A stretch of 64,000 nt of DNA from an uncultured Pelagimonas sp. (GCA_947497905.1 CANMIH010000002.1:558001-622000); one strand, 5' to 3'. Shown: positions 49,079 through 58,191, counted from the first letter of the stretch. Numbers and translations are program-made. The notes: generated by a model from the sequence alone, not told the origin.

Positions 49079-51499
49079 TTATGCCGAATTGCCCAAATCT
49101 ATTTGCGCCAAACCGCTGTCCTCCATCAGGCGGCTGATTTCTTCCGCCAAAAGCCGCTCTTCCGCTTCACCCTTCACAGGCACCCGCCCATGTTCCAGAA
49201 ATAGAGGCGCCGCCAGCGGAGAAACGCGATCTAGCTTGATGTGATCAATCCGGCCTGCAATGCGGTGGCACATCTCACGGATGCGCGCAAAGTCCACCAG
49301 ACCCCGCATGGCCTCTTCCCGGGTGATGTCCAGCAGCAGGTGATCGGGGTCATATCGCATGAGCGTGTCATAGAGAATGTCGGAGGACATCGTGGCCTGC
49401 CGTCCCGATTTGCGCTGCCCTTGATGATTGCGTTCGATCAATCCGGCGATGGTGGCCGCACTGCGGAAGGTGCGTTTCATCACGGCGTTGCCCGCAAGCC
49501 ATCCCTCAAGCCCGGCCTCAAGCGCGTCGAGATCAAACAGGGGCGCCGGGTCAGTGACGGCATCCAGCCCCCAGATCAGAGTGGCGTAATCGGTTGAGAC
49601 AAAACCCATCGGCGCCAAGCCCATTTCTTCCATGCGCTTGGTGAGCAAGAGGCCGAGTGTCTGTTGTGCATTGCGGCCGGCAAAACCATAGACAACCATC
49701 TGATGGCGTCCATCCAGAGGAAAGGTTTCGATCATCAGCCTCCCCGGTTCGGGTAGCTGGGACATTTGCGCTTGAAGGTTTAACCAATCCGCCGTGTGTG
49801 CGGGCAGGCGAGTCCAATCTGCCGCTTTGAACATCCGCAGGATGCGTTGTGACAGCTGTGTCGAGGTTGAAAACTTGGTTCCAGAGAAAACCGCGAGTTT
49901 CGGTTTGCGGCCCGGATCGCGGCTGACCTCAACCACAAGTTCGCGCAGGCCTTCGTAGCGCACAATATGGCCGCCGATCAGAAAGGTGTCCCCCCGCGTG
50001 AGCTGGGCGGCAAAGCTTTCTTCCACTTCGCCCAGGCTGGCACCGCGTCCGCGCCATTTCACCTTGAGGGTATCGCTGTCCTGAATGGTTCCAAGGTTCT
50101 GCCGGATACGCCCGGTGGCGCGGGGATCGCGCAATTGCCACTGCCCATCCGGGCGCTGTTGCAGGCGTTGCCATTGGTCATAGGCGCGCAGCGCGTAGCC
50201 TCCGGTGGCGCAGAAGTCGAGACACGCATCAAATTCCGTCCGAGTGAGCGCGGAGTAGGCCCCGGCGCTGGTCATTTCCGTATACAGATCGTCGGCTGAA
50301 AACGGCCCGGCACAGGCGGCGACAAGGATATGTTGGCACAGCACATCCCGTGGCCCCCGGCCACGTGGATCTCCGTCCAGATCGTGGTCTTTCACCGCCT
50401 CAAGTGCAGCAAGACATTCCACAACCTCAAACCGGTTGGCAGGCACAAGCAGGGCTTTGGAAGGTGCGTTATAGCGGTGGTTGGCGCGGCCAATCCGTTG
50501 CACCAGACGTTTGACGTTTTTTGGCGCGCCGACCTGAATGACCAGATCGACATCACCCCAGTCAATGCCAAGATCCAGACTGCCAGTGCAGACAATTGCG
50601 CGCAGCGTTCCGGCCACCATGGCGGCCTCGACCTTTTCTCGTTGTCCACGGTCCAGTGACCCATGGTGGATGCCAATGGGCAGAGCCTCTTCATTGGCCA
50701 GCCAGAGATGATGGAAGAAAATCTCGGCCTGCGCGCGGGTATTGTGAAAGATCAGTGTGGTTTTATGGGCTTTGACCTGTTCCAGAATGGCCGGAATGGC
50801 ATAGCGCCCGCCCCCCCCGGACCAGGGCGGGGGCTCGGGCGTGTCGAGCATCTGAATATCAGGGTCCGGGCCGGGGTCCGCCTGCAGGATCTCGCAAGGA
50901 TCGGGATGACGGGCCAGCAGATGTGCAATGGCCTCGGGGTCTTCCACCGTTGCAGACAGGCCCACGCGGCGCATCTCTGGACAGATCTGGTTCAGGCGCG
51001 CCAATGCCAGCATCAGCTGATCACCGCGTTTGCTTTCGGCGAGGGCGTGGATCTCATCCACCACCACCCGCTGCAGCCCGGCAAACATGCGCGGCGCGTC
51101 TTCGTAACTGGTCAGCAGCGCGAGACTTTCGGGGGTGGTTAGCAGGATATGCGGTGGGTCTGCCCTTTGGCGCCGTTTGCGATGCGCCGAGGTGTCGCCG
51201 GTGCGATCTTCGACCCGGATCGGCAAGCCGGCTTCCTCAATGGGCGTTTGCAGATTGCGTTTTATATCCGCCGCAAGCGCCTTCAGCGGGCTGACATACA
51301 GGGTGTGCAACCCCTCATACCCCTCAGAGAGTTCTGACAGGGTTGGCAAAAACCCGGCCAGCGTCTTGCCGCCTCCGGTGGGGGCAATCAACAGCAACGC
51401 CGGATTATGCGCGCGCTCCAACATCTCTTGCTGATGCGGATGCACCTGCCAACCGCGCGTGTCGAACCAAGTCTGAAGTGAGAGGGGAAGCGTGTTCAT
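49079..51499 (-). CDS. Ligase-associated DNA damage response DEXH-box helicase (Lhr-type)
   Basis: An 806-residue SF2 helicase of the Lhr-like, ligase-associated group. Walker A is LLLIAPTGGGKTLAGFLPTL, motif II is VVVDEIHALAESKRGDQL, motif III SATVED, and motif VI QRIGRANHRYN. The C-terminal region carries the winged-helix and Lhr-specific beta domain (LIGGHIVRYEGLRELVVEVSRDPG). It acts with PdeM in DNA repair. A GlxA-type regulator lies only 9 nt upstream in the same direction, so the three genes probably form one transcript. Confidence 0.94.
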   Translation of the reverse strand: MNTLPLSLQTWFDTRGWQVHPHQQEMLERAHNPALLLIAPTGGGKTLAGFLPTLSELSEGYEGLHTLYVSPLKALAADIKRNLQTPIEEAGLPIRVEDRTGDTSAHRKRRQRADPPHILLTTPESLALLTSYEDAPRMFAGLQRVVVDEIHALAESKRGDQLMLALARLNQICPEMRRVGLSATVEDPEAIAHLLARHPDPCEILQADPGPDPDIQMLDTPEPPPWSGGGGRYAIPAILEQVKAHKTTLIFHNTRAQAEIFFHHLWLANEEALPIGIHHGSLDRGQREKVEAAMVAGTLRAIVCTGSLDLGIDWGDVDLVIQVGAPKNVKRLVQRIGRANHRYNAPSKALLVPANRFEVVECLAALEAVKDHDLDGDPRGRGPRDVLCQHILVAACAGPFSADDLYTEMTSAGAYSALTRTEFDACLDFCATGGYALRAYDQWQRLQQRPDGQWQLRDPRATGRIRQNLGTIQDSDTLKVKWRGRGASLGEVEESFAAQLTRGDTFLIGGHIVRYEGLRELVVEVSRDPGRKPKLAVFSGTKFSTSTQLSQRILRMFKAADWTRLPAHTADWLNLQAQMSQLPEPGRLMIETFPLDGRHQMVVYGFAGRNAQQTLGLLLTKRMEEMGLAPMGFVSTDYATLIWGLDAVTDPAPLFDLDALEAGLEGWLAGNAVMKRTFRSAATIAGLIERNHQGQRKSGRQATMSSDILYDTLMRYDPDHLLLDITREEAMRGLVDFARIREMCHRIAGRIDHIKLDRVSPLAAPLFLEHGRVPVKGEAEERLLAEEISRLMEDSGLAQIDLGNSA

Positions 51500-51508
51500 G
51501 AGACAGTT

Positions 51509-52411
51509 CTAGCCCGCAAAATCCCCCTGGCGAAAGGCCCTGCGAAATTCTGCAGGGCTTTGACCCGCGAGGCGTTTGAAAATCTTCTGAAAGGCCGAGC
51601 TGTCGGTATAGCCCACGGCAAACCCGATCTGTTCAGTGCTGTCGCGCGTCTGCAACAGCAAGTCACGGGCTCGGTCAACGCGCAGCGCCTGAAGATACTC
51701 GGTGGGCTTCAACCCGGTAGCGCGGGTGAACCGGCGCAGAAAACTGCGCGGCGCCAGACCAGCGATGTCTGCGAGATCCGCGATTTTCAACGGATCTTGG
51801 AGGGCGCTGTCGATGTGGTGTTGCGCGCGTAAAATCTCGGCATCACCATGGCGCAGCTCAGGAAGGAACCGCCGAAAGCGGCGTTGATCGCGCCGGTTGG
51901 GGCTGACGATAAAATTGCGCGCCACATCCAGCGCGGCGTCCTGACCGGCCAGTCGTTCAATGATCACCAGAGACAGGTCAATCCAAGCCATCATACCTCC
52001 GGCTGTGATCAGATCGCTGTGTTCGATCAACAGGGGGGCCGTGTCGAGGTTGAGTTCGGGAAAGTGGTCGCGAAATCGCTGCTCAAGCCCCCAGTGCGTC
52101 GTGACGCGACGGCCCCGGTCCAGCCCCGCCCCGGCAACCCAGCTGAGGCCGGCACAGGCCGAACAGACCAATGCGCCCTGGGCTGTTTGTTGCTGAAGCC
52201 AGGGGATGAGCCAGGGGGCTTCATCAAATCCAACAGCTCGCTTAGAGGGAGGCAGGATGATGGCGGCGAAATCCACCTCGGCGTGGTCAGACAGCCTGTG
52301 CAGATCCCAGCGCTCCCCTTGCGGGCCAAAACTCAGCATATCTTCGATGCCATACACGGCCGAAGGCAGGGCGCCGGGATAATCTACGATGGCAATGTTT
52401 GGTTTTGTCAT
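51509..52411 (-). CDS. GlxA family regulator (DJ-1/PfpI plus AraC domains)
   Basis: A 300-residue regulator: an N-terminal DJ-1/PfpI-like domain (PNIAIVDYPGALPSAVYGIEDML; GALVCSACAGLSWVAGAGLDRGRRVTTHW, with the cysteine elbow) and a C-terminal AraC helix-turn-helix pair (LKIADLADIAGLAPRSFLRRFTRATGLKPTEYLQALR and STEQIGFAVGYTDSSAFQKIFKRLAGQSP). The ATG at 52411 lacks a clear ribosome-binding site; a TTG at 52441 is an alternative. Its position ahead of the helicase is odd for a repair cassette. Confidence 0.87.
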   Translation of the reverse strand: MTKPNIAIVDYPGALPSAVYGIEDMLSFGPQGERWDLHRLSDHAEVDFAAIILPPSKRAVGFDEAPWLIPWLQQQTAQGALVCSACAGLSWVAGAGLDRGRRVTTHWGLEQRFRDHFPELNLDTAPLLIEHSDLITAGGMMAWIDLSLVIIERLAGQDAALDVARNFIVSPNRRDQRRFRRFLPELRHGDAEILRAQHHIDSALQDPLKIADLADIAGLAPRSFLRRFTRATGLKPTEYLQALRVDRARDLLLQTRDSTEQIGFAVGYTDSSAFQKIFKRLAGQSPAEFRRAFRQGDFAG

Positions 52412-52495
52412 TTTTGACCACAAAGATGGCATTTGCGCCAATGGTTTTAGGCGGTGTCTTTGGGCACATCAAGGGCAGAGCACAGGAGACCTGAT

Positions 52496-53293
52496 TTGAC
52501 GCAAACCCATGACCTGACCCTTGGTGACATCACCGTAACAATCCGAAGCGATGGCACCTTTGAACTGCCACGTGCCTATTTTCCCAATCTGCCAGAGAGC
52601 GATCCGAGCCCAGAAACGATCCAGATCGGCGCCAACCTATGGGAGGTCAAATCGGGTGAGCGACATGTTCTGGTCGACACCGGTGCAGGCCAGGCGCTCA
52701 AGCAGATGTTCCCTGAGACAGGCGCTGCGCTGGAAGGGATTGACGCTGCAAGTGTGACGGATGTCATTCTGACCCATATGCATGCGGATCACATTGGCGG
52801 CTTGTTGGGCGACGATCCCTTTCCAAATGCCAAGATCCATGTGAGCCAAGCTGAGTGGGACTTTTGGTCCTCCCCCGCGCTGATCGAGACCGCCCCGGAA
52901 GAGATGCACCCGATGATCCAACTGGTGCAATCGATCACCGTCCCCTTGTCCGAGCGTCTGGTCCTGCACGAGGGAGAGGTGGATCTGGGGGATGGCATCA
53001 TTCTGTTGCCCCTGCCGGGGCATACACCGGGTCATATGGGTATACGCCTTGAGGATGGCGGCGACAGTCTGACCCTGATTGGGGATGCGGTTATTGCTCA
53101 GGACATTCAATTTACCACACCACAGGTGAGCTATCTTCTGGATGTTGCGCCTGAGGCGGCGGTTGCGACCCGTGTTGCTCTGCTTGAGCAGCTCGCAGAA
53201 AGCGGCGAATTGTTTGCCGCAACCCACCTGAGCTTTCCCGGTGTGGGGCGTGTCCGTCGCGCGGGTGACGGTTTCGCTTACGACCCCGCGTAA
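52496..53293 (+). CDS. MBL-fold metallo-hydrolase
   Basis: A 265-residue metallo-beta-lactamase fold hydrolase. The zinc motif is VILTHMHADHIGGLLGDDPFP (HxHxDH), with GHTPGHMGIRL and IGDAVIAQDIQF giving the further ligands. Similar to AHL lactonase-like or quorum-quenching hydrolases in layout, but the substrate is unknown. The start is taken as TTG at 52496, with AGGAGA 7 nt upstream; a GTG at 52454 has no such signal. It is divergent from the GlxA gene with 84 nt between, so the GlxA protein may control it. Confidence 0.86.
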   Translation: MTQTHDLTLGDITVTIRSDGTFELPRAYFPNLPESDPSPETIQIGANLWEVKSGERHVLVDTGAGQALKQMFPETGAALEGIDAASVTDVILTHMHADHIGGLLGDDPFPNAKIHVSQAEWDFWSSPALIETAPEEMHPMIQLVQSITVPLSERLVLHEGEVDLGDGIILLPLPGHTPGHMGIRLEDGGDSLTLIGDAVIAQDIQFTTPQVSYLLDVAPEAAVATRVALLEQLAESGELFAATHLSFPGVGRVRRAGDGFAYDPA

Positions 53294-53355
53294 CTTGTGT
53301 CTGGCCCTTCCTTTTCCCCAAGTTGCTGCGCATCGTGGCGGCAGGAGGAGGGGCC

Positions 53356-54438
53356 ATGTTACACGGATTACGTATTTTAGAATTTGAAGCACTGGGGCCT
53401 GCGCCTTTTGCGGGCATGCTCTTGGCGGACCTCGGGGCCGAGGTGATTGTCATTCACCGAAAGGGCAATGCGGATACACCGGGCAAAGAAGAGCGCAACC
53501 TACTGGATCGGGGCAAGCGCTCGATCGCGCTCGACCTGAAAAATCCAGAGGATATTGCAATTGCGAAGGCCCTGATCCAGAGCGCGGATGGCCTGACCGA
53601 AGGCATGCGACCTGGCGTGATGGAGCGACTGGGGCTTGGGCCAGATGTTGCACAGGCGCTTAATCCGCGATTGGTGTATGGGCGCATGACCGGGTGGGGC
53701 CAGACCGGTCCCCGGGCGCATCAGGCCGGGCATGATCTCAACTATGTTGGTGTGGCTGGGACGTTGTTCTATGGCGGGATGCCCGGGGCTGAGCCCGGCG
53801 TGCCGCCAACCCTTCTGGGAGATATTGGCGGGGGAGCCATGTATTTGGCTGTGGGAATGCTCGCCGGTCTTTTGCGGGCCAAAACCACCGGGCAGGGCAC
53901 GGTGGTTGATGCGGCGATTGTAGATGGTGCAAGCCATATGTTAGCGCTGCTGCTGTCCATGGGAGGGCAGTTTTCAACCACGACACGCGGAGCCTCTCTG
54001 TTGGATGGCCCACATTGGTCCCGCAGCTACCGGTGTGCCTGTGGTGGTTACATGGCTGTGCAGTGTCTCGAGCCGAAGTTCTACGCGATTTTTCTTGAAA
54101 AATCGCAGTTGCAGGACGACCCGGAATTGGCGCAGCAATTCGATCAAACCCTCTGGCCGCAACAAACCGCTCGGCTGGTTCGATTTTTCTCAGAAAAATC
54201 GCGGGCTCATTGGGAAAAGGTGTTCGCAGACACTGATGCCTGTGTGGCGCCTGTGCTGTCGCCGGAAGAGGCGCAATCTGATCCGCATATCGCCGCACGT
54301 GCAATTTGGCAAAATGGCCAACCCGCCGCCGCGCCACGTTTCGATGGGAAGGCACCTATCCCTCCTGCGCCAAGCCCATTGCGCGGGCAGGACAGTGGTG
54401 ACATTCTGCGCGAGCTGAAGGGTAGAGGATTGTTATGA
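53356..54438 (+). CDS. CaiB/BaiF CoA-transferase family protein (racemase-like)
   Basis: A 360-residue class III CoA-transferase-fold protein, closest in pattern to alpha-methylacyl-CoA racemase: GLRILEFEALGPAPFAGMLLADLGAEVIVI, DRGKRSIALDLKNPE, LIQSADGLTEGMRPGVMERLGLGP, YGRMTGWGQTGPRAHQAGHDLNYVGVAG and GTVVDAAIVDGASHML. GAGGAGG stands before the ATG. Residues 244-250 (AIFLEKS) and 276-282 (RFFSEKS) are encoded by two palindromic repeat elements, which look like insertions relative to a plain family member. The nitroreductase gene overlaps it by ATGA. Confidence 0.88.
   Translation: MLHGLRILEFEALGPAPFAGMLLADLGAEVIVIHRKGNADTPGKEERNLLDRGKRSIALDLKNPEDIAIAKALIQSADGLTEGMRPGVMERLGLGPDVAQALNPRLVYGRMTGWGQTGPRAHQAGHDLNYVGVAGTLFYGGMPGAEPGVPPTLLGDIGGGAMYLAVGMLAGLLRAKTTGQGTVVDAAIVDGASHMLALLLSMGGQFSTTTRGASLLDGPHWSRSYRCACGGYMAVQCLEPKFYAIFLEKSQLQDDPELAQQFDQTLWPQQTARLVRFFSEKSRAHWEKVFADTDACVAPVLSPEEAQSDPHIAARAIWQNGQPAAAPRFDGKAPIPPAPSPLRGQDSGDILRELKGRGLL
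54085..54106. repeat. Dispersed palindrome, copy 2 (inside CaiB-type gene)
   Basis: GCGATTTTTC-TT-GAAAAATCGC: perfect 10-bp arms with a TT centre. In the gene's frame it encodes AIFLEKS at residues 244-250. Confidence 0.8.
54181..54201. repeat. Dispersed palindrome, copy 3 (inside CaiB-type gene)
   Basis: CGATTTTTCT-C-AGAAAAATCG: perfect 10-bp arms around one base, beginning 96 nt after copy 2 begins. It encodes RFFSEKS at residues 276-282 in the same frame as copy 2's EKS. Confidence 0.8.
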
Positions 54439-55103
54439 CGCAGGCCGAAGTGTTGTCGTCCATTCTGGCATCGCGCCACTCCTGTCGGGGGTTTTTGGAC
54501 AAGGCTGTGCCGCAAGAGGTGCTATCCGAGGTGCTGGCTGATGCCCAGAATGTTCCGTCGTGGTGTAACTCTCAACCTTGGCAGGTGCTGGCCTTTGGGT
54601 CTCAGGAAACCCGAGCCCTCACAGCGGCGTTGTATGAGCATTCCGGTGTTGCCGGTCACGAAAGCGACATTCCTTTTCCTATGAAATACGAAGGGGCCTA
54701 TCAGACCCGGCGGCGGAAATGCGGCTGGCAGTTGTACGAAGCTGTGGGTGTGCCCAAAGGTGACCGTGCCGCTTCGGCGCAACAGATGCGCGAGAACTTT
54801 CGGTTGTTCGGCGCGTCTAATTTTCTTTTGATCACCACCCCAAAGGCGTTGGGCTCCTACGGGGCATTGGATTGCGGGGCTTTTGTGACGGCTGTGCTCT
54901 TGGGGCTGCAGGCGCGTGGGCTGGGTGGGATCGCCATGGCCTCGATCGCCGGATACGCACCGTTCTGGCGTGCCCGATATGACATCGCGGAAGACCGCGA
55001 CATCCTATGTGGCATCGCACTTGGCTATCCCGATCCAGATCACCCGGCCAATGGGTTCCGCACTGGCCGGGCGTCGGAAAAAGAGGTTGTGACCTGGGTT
55101 TAG
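54435..55103 (+). CDS. Nitroreductase family protein
   Basis: A 222-residue FMN-dependent nitroreductase. The N-terminal ILASRHSCRGFLDKAVPQEVLSEVLADAQNVPSWCNSQPWQVLA shows the RHSxRxF and PSxxNxQPW motifs for FMN binding, and LGLQARGLGGIAMASIAGY is the conserved mid-segment. It reduces nitro or quinone compounds with NAD(P)H; substrate unknown. It is translated with the preceding CoA-enzyme gene (ATGA overlap) and ends against the aldo/keto reductase gene with a 4-nt overlap. Confidence 0.92.
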   Translation: MTQAEVLSSILASRHSCRGFLDKAVPQEVLSEVLADAQNVPSWCNSQPWQVLAFGSQETRALTAALYEHSGVAGHESDIPFPMKYEGAYQTRRRKCGWQLYEAVGVPKGDRAASAQQMRENFRLFGASNFLLITTPKALGSYGALDCGAFVTAVLLGLQARGLGGIAMASIAGYAPFWRARYDIAEDRDILCGIALGYPDPDHPANGFRTGRASEKEVVTWV

Positions 55104-56032
55104 GTCTCCTCTAGCCGATCTGTTGCAGGGGGTGGTGTGACCCCAAGGTCAGATACACGCGCGTAGAGCGCGTCATCCATGGCGAAGCGCATTCCATCCA
55201 GCGACGGCGTCAGCTGAGCAACTGACCGTGCCGACAGGATCGGCGTGGGTTGTGCCGCATGACGCGCGGCCCAGGCCACAGCGAGTGTTGCGGGATGGGT
55301 GCCCAACTCCTGCGCCAATTCGGCCAGAGCGCGTGCGGTGTCATACATGCGCGGATCACCATAGCGCGCACCATATCGGTGGTCTTCGGTCAACCGCCCT
55401 GTGCCACCTGCGCCGTATTTCCCGGTGAGCAGCCCGCCACCCAATGGGGAATAGGGGATTGCTGCGATCTTTTCAGACTGGCACATCGGCAGGATTTCAA
55501 CCTCGGCCTGTCGTTTGACAAGGCTGTACATCGGCTGAATGGCGTCAATTCTGGTTCCAAATCTGTGCGCCACGGCTTGTGCCTTCATGACCTGCCACGC
55601 GGCATAGTTTGACACGCCGATATAGCGGATCTTTCCGTCAGATTGCAGCTGGGACAGGGTCTCGAAGGTTTCGTCCAGCGGCGTGTCCGGGTCAAACCGA
55701 TGCATATAGAGCAGGTCAACTACATCCATATTTAGCCGTTGGCGGCATGTATCGAAGGTAGTTAGGATATTCTCTCGTCCTGCGCCCCCGATATACCCCA
55801 CTTTTGTGGCGATAAAGAGCGCCTCACGATCCTGAGCTGCAAATTGCCCCAAGAGTTGTTCCGAGCGGCCATCGGTATAGACATGCGCGGTGTCAAAATG
55901 GGTCAGGCCAGCGGCACGACAGGCATCAAACATACCTCGGCTGGCGGTTTCATCGGCGCGTTCCCCAAATTGCATGGTGCCAAAGGCAAAACCATGTGGG
56001 ATGTCTCCGGAAAGTGTCGTCAAATCAGTCAT
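55100..56032 (-). CDS. Aldo/keto reductase
   Basis: A 310-residue NADPH-dependent aldo/keto reductase. Conserved parts are FGTMQFGERADETASRGMFDACRAAGLTHFDTAHVYTDGRSEQLLG, with the catalytic Asp and Tyr, a lysine in ATKVGYIGG, DVVDLLYMHRFDPDTPLDE with the histidine, and IPYSPLGGGLLTGKYG. It reduces aldehydes or ketones. The ATG at 56032 has AGGA 7 nt before; 56038 or 56056 would add a few residues. The TSUP permease gene lies 47 nt upstream on the same strand. Confidence 0.93.
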   Translation of the reverse strand: MTDLTTLSGDIPHGFAFGTMQFGERADETASRGMFDACRAAGLTHFDTAHVYTDGRSEQLLGQFAAQDREALFIATKVGYIGGAGRENILTTFDTCRQRLNMDVVDLLYMHRFDPDTPLDETFETLSQLQSDGKIRYIGVSNYAAWQVMKAQAVAHRFGTRIDAIQPMYSLVKRQAEVEILPMCQSEKIAAIPYSPLGGGLLTGKYGAGGTGRLTEDHRYGARYGDPRMYDTARALAELAQELGTHPATLAVAWAARHAAQPTPILSARSVAQLTPSLDGMRFAMDDALYARVSDLGVTPPPATDRLEET

Positions 56033-56079
56033 CCGCATATCCTGACAGGAACGCATGTCGTGACAATGACAAATTGTGC

Positions 56080-56829
56080 CTAGGTCATAAAGAACGCGAG
56101 AGTCATGGCAGCACCGACACCTGTAACAAACAGACGCAAAAGATCGGTGCGTTTGATTTTGCGGCTTTGTGCGGCGCCGACGTACCCGCCAAGGGTTGAG
56201 AACACCATCATGATCAGTGCGGGTTTCCAGACGATTAGACCCGCAATGATAAAGGTCGCAGCTGAGATCAGCGAGAGGATGGCGGAGAGTACGTTTTTCA
56301 ACCCGTTCATGCCATGAAGATTGGTCCAGCCCAGAAGGCTAAAGGCGGCCAGAAGCATGATGCCAAGACCACCATTGAAATACCCTCCGTAGATCGAAAC
56401 GGTACCAAGTGTCAGTAACGAGACAAGCGGACCGGCGTCGCCGAATCCACGTTTGCGGACAAAGGCAAGGATCCATTGAGAGGCGCCAAACAGCACGGTT
56501 GCCAGCATCAACAGCCATGGCACAACACCGGAAAAGATCTCATTCGGGGTGACGATTAATAGCAGAGCACCAATGACGGCGCCCAGGCAGGCAATGGCAT
56601 AGATGGATTTCAGCCCAAGGCTGCCTTCCGCCTGCATGTCGTTGCGAAAGCCCCAGGCGCTGCTGATGTAGCCGGGTAGGGCAACAAGCGTGGCGGTGGC
56701 ATTGGCGGACACAACCGGCAATCCGGCCCAAACCAACGCAGGGAATGTCAGAAACGTGCCTCCTCCGGCAACGGCGTTCAAAAGCCCGGCGGCAAAGCCT
56801 GCGGTGCAGAGGACAATCAGTTCCAGCAT
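56080..56829 (-). CDS. TSUP family permease (TauE/SafE-like)
   Basis: A 249-residue membrane protein with about eight hydrophobic segments. The first repeat begins LELIVLCTAGFAAGLLNAVAGGGTFLTFPALVWAGLP and the second carries VSIYGGYFNGGLGIMLLAAFSLLG, both TSUP signatures. It is expected to move a small sulfur-containing or organic anion. It is related to, but not a copy of, the TSUP gene at 11269-12036. The aldo/keto reductase follows in the same direction. Confidence 0.9.
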   Translation of the reverse strand: MLELIVLCTAGFAAGLLNAVAGGGTFLTFPALVWAGLPVVSANATATLVALPGYISSAWGFRNDMQAEGSLGLKSIYAIACLGAVIGALLLIVTPNEIFSGVVPWLLMLATVLFGASQWILAFVRKRGFGDAGPLVSLLTLGTVSIYGGYFNGGLGIMLLAAFSLLGWTNLHGMNGLKNVLSAILSLISAATFIIAGLIVWKPALIMMVFSTLGGYVGAAQSRKIKRTDLLRLFVTGVGAAMTLAFFMT

Positions 56830-56854
56830 TCCAGATCTCGTTTGTTGGACGGTC

Positions 56855-56885
56855 AAAAAAGAGCCGCCCCAACAAGGGACGGCTC
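56855..56885 (-). terminator. Terminator of the BMP-type gene
   Basis: On the minus strand GAGCCGTCCC and GGGGCGGCTC pair (one G-U pair) with a 5-nt loop, then six T follow. It lies about 23 nt after the BMP gene stop. Confidence 0.93.
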
Positions 56886-56908
56886 GGGTCTTGGTATCCG
56901 GGTCCCGA

Positions 56909-57982
56909 TCAGTTCGGGATGTCGCCGGTGATGCCTTCTACGTAGAAGCTCATGCCCGCCAGAGTGCCGTCATCTGCGGTTTCACCCTCTGCCAGCCAGT
57001 CGCTGCCGTCCTGCTTTTTCAGCGGGCCGGTGAAGGTGTGGTACTCACCCGAAGCGATCGAGTCTTTCAGAGCCAGAGCCGAGGCTTTGACCTCTGCGGG
57101 AACCGCGTCGGAGATCTCGCCGATGCCAACCATGCCCGGGGCAATGCCGTCCCAGGTCGAGGTCGAGGTCCAGGTGCCGTCCATCACGTCCTGAACGCGC
57201 TTGATATAATAAGGACCCCAGTTGTCGATGATCGAGCTGACGCGCGGATAAGGCGCGTAGTCCGCCATATCTGAGGCCTGACCAAAGGTGATCACGTTGC
57301 CTGCTTCTTTTGCTGCCGCCTGTGGGGCGGTCGAGTCGGTGTGCTGCAGGATCACGTCAGCGCCGTTTTCGATCAGTGCGCGCGCTGCGTCGGCTTCTTT
57401 CGCTGGGTCAAACCATGTGTAGGCCCAGACGATCGAGAACTCGACATCGGGGTTTACTTTCTTGGCGTGGATATAGGCGGCGTTGATGCCACGAATAACC
57501 TCGGGAATCGGGAAGGAGGCGATGTAACCAATTTTGTTGGTCTTGGTCATGTTGCCCGCAATGTGGCCCTGAACCGCGCGACCTTCGTAGAAACGCGCTG
57601 AGTACACCGATACGTTATCCGCCTGCTTATAGCCGGTGGCGTGCTCGAACTTCACGTTCGGGAACTTCTGAGCCACGGCAATGGTCGGGTCCATGTAGCC
57701 AAACGAGGTGGTAAAGATCAGGTCTGCGCCCGACAGAGCCATCTGGGTAATCGCACGCTCGGCGTCTGCGCCTTCTGGAACGCTCTCTTGGTAGATGGTC
57801 TTGACCTTGTCACCAAAGGCTTCGACCACGGCTTTGCGACCCTGCTCGTGCTCATAGGTCCAGCCGCCGTCGCCCACGGGGCCAACGTAGATAAAGCCAA
57901 CAGTGGTGGGGTCGTCCGCAAATGCTGCGGTGCCCAGGCCAAATGCCAATGCGGCGGAGGCGAGAAGAGTACGTCTTTTCAT
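56909..57982 (-). CDS. BMP-type ABC transporter substrate-binding protein
   Basis: A 357-residue periplasmic binding protein of the BMP/PnrA family, known for purine nucleosides and related compounds. Signal peptide MKRRTLLASAALAFGLGTAAFA. The fold shows VGFIYVGPVGDGGWTYEHEQGRKAVVEAFG, DLIFTTSFGYMDPTIAVAQKFPNVKFEHATGY and NKIGYIASFPIPEVIRGINAAYIHAKKVNP, with TDSTAPQAAAKEAG later. No lipobox cysteine is seen, so it is soluble. It belongs functionally with the permeases at 58192-60200 and the ATPase at 60264-61787, though a terminator lies between. Confidence 0.93.
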   Translation of the reverse strand: MKRRTLLASAALAFGLGTAAFADDPTTVGFIYVGPVGDGGWTYEHEQGRKAVVEAFGDKVKTIYQESVPEGADAERAITQMALSGADLIFTTSFGYMDPTIAVAQKFPNVKFEHATGYKQADNVSVYSARFYEGRAVQGHIAGNMTKTNKIGYIASFPIPEVIRGINAAYIHAKKVNPDVEFSIVWAYTWFDPAKEADAARALIENGADVILQHTDSTAPQAAAKEAGNVITFGQASDMADYAPYPRVSSIIDNWGPYYIKRVQDVMDGTWTSTSTWDGIAPGMVGIGEISDAVPAEVKASALALKDSIASGEYHTFTGPLKKQDGSDWLAEGETADDGTLAGMSFYVEGITGDIPN

Positions 57983-58107
57983 GGAAGATCTCCCTATTGT
58001 GGTCGTTTTTTACAGTCTTCTTCGGTTTACACAGGTTTGTAGCGCTCTCAAACCCTTATGGATAATGTTGTGGGTCCGAACCACGGGTTCGCTGAAATTT
58101 TCGGCAC

Positions 58108-58140
58108 AAAAAAGCACAGGCCAACTGCGTCGACCTGTGC
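58108..58140 (-). terminator. Terminator upstream of the BMP-type gene
   Basis: On the minus strand GCACAGG and CCTGTGC pair around a 13-nt loop, followed by six T. It lies 51 nt after the permease-2 stop, so the upstream transcript partly ends here and the binding protein must have its own promoter or be transcribed by read-through. Confidence 0.85.
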
Positions 58141-58191
58141 CGTTTTGAAGACCGCAGACGGGCCCGGTGATATGTGCCCGCCTGTGTCATG

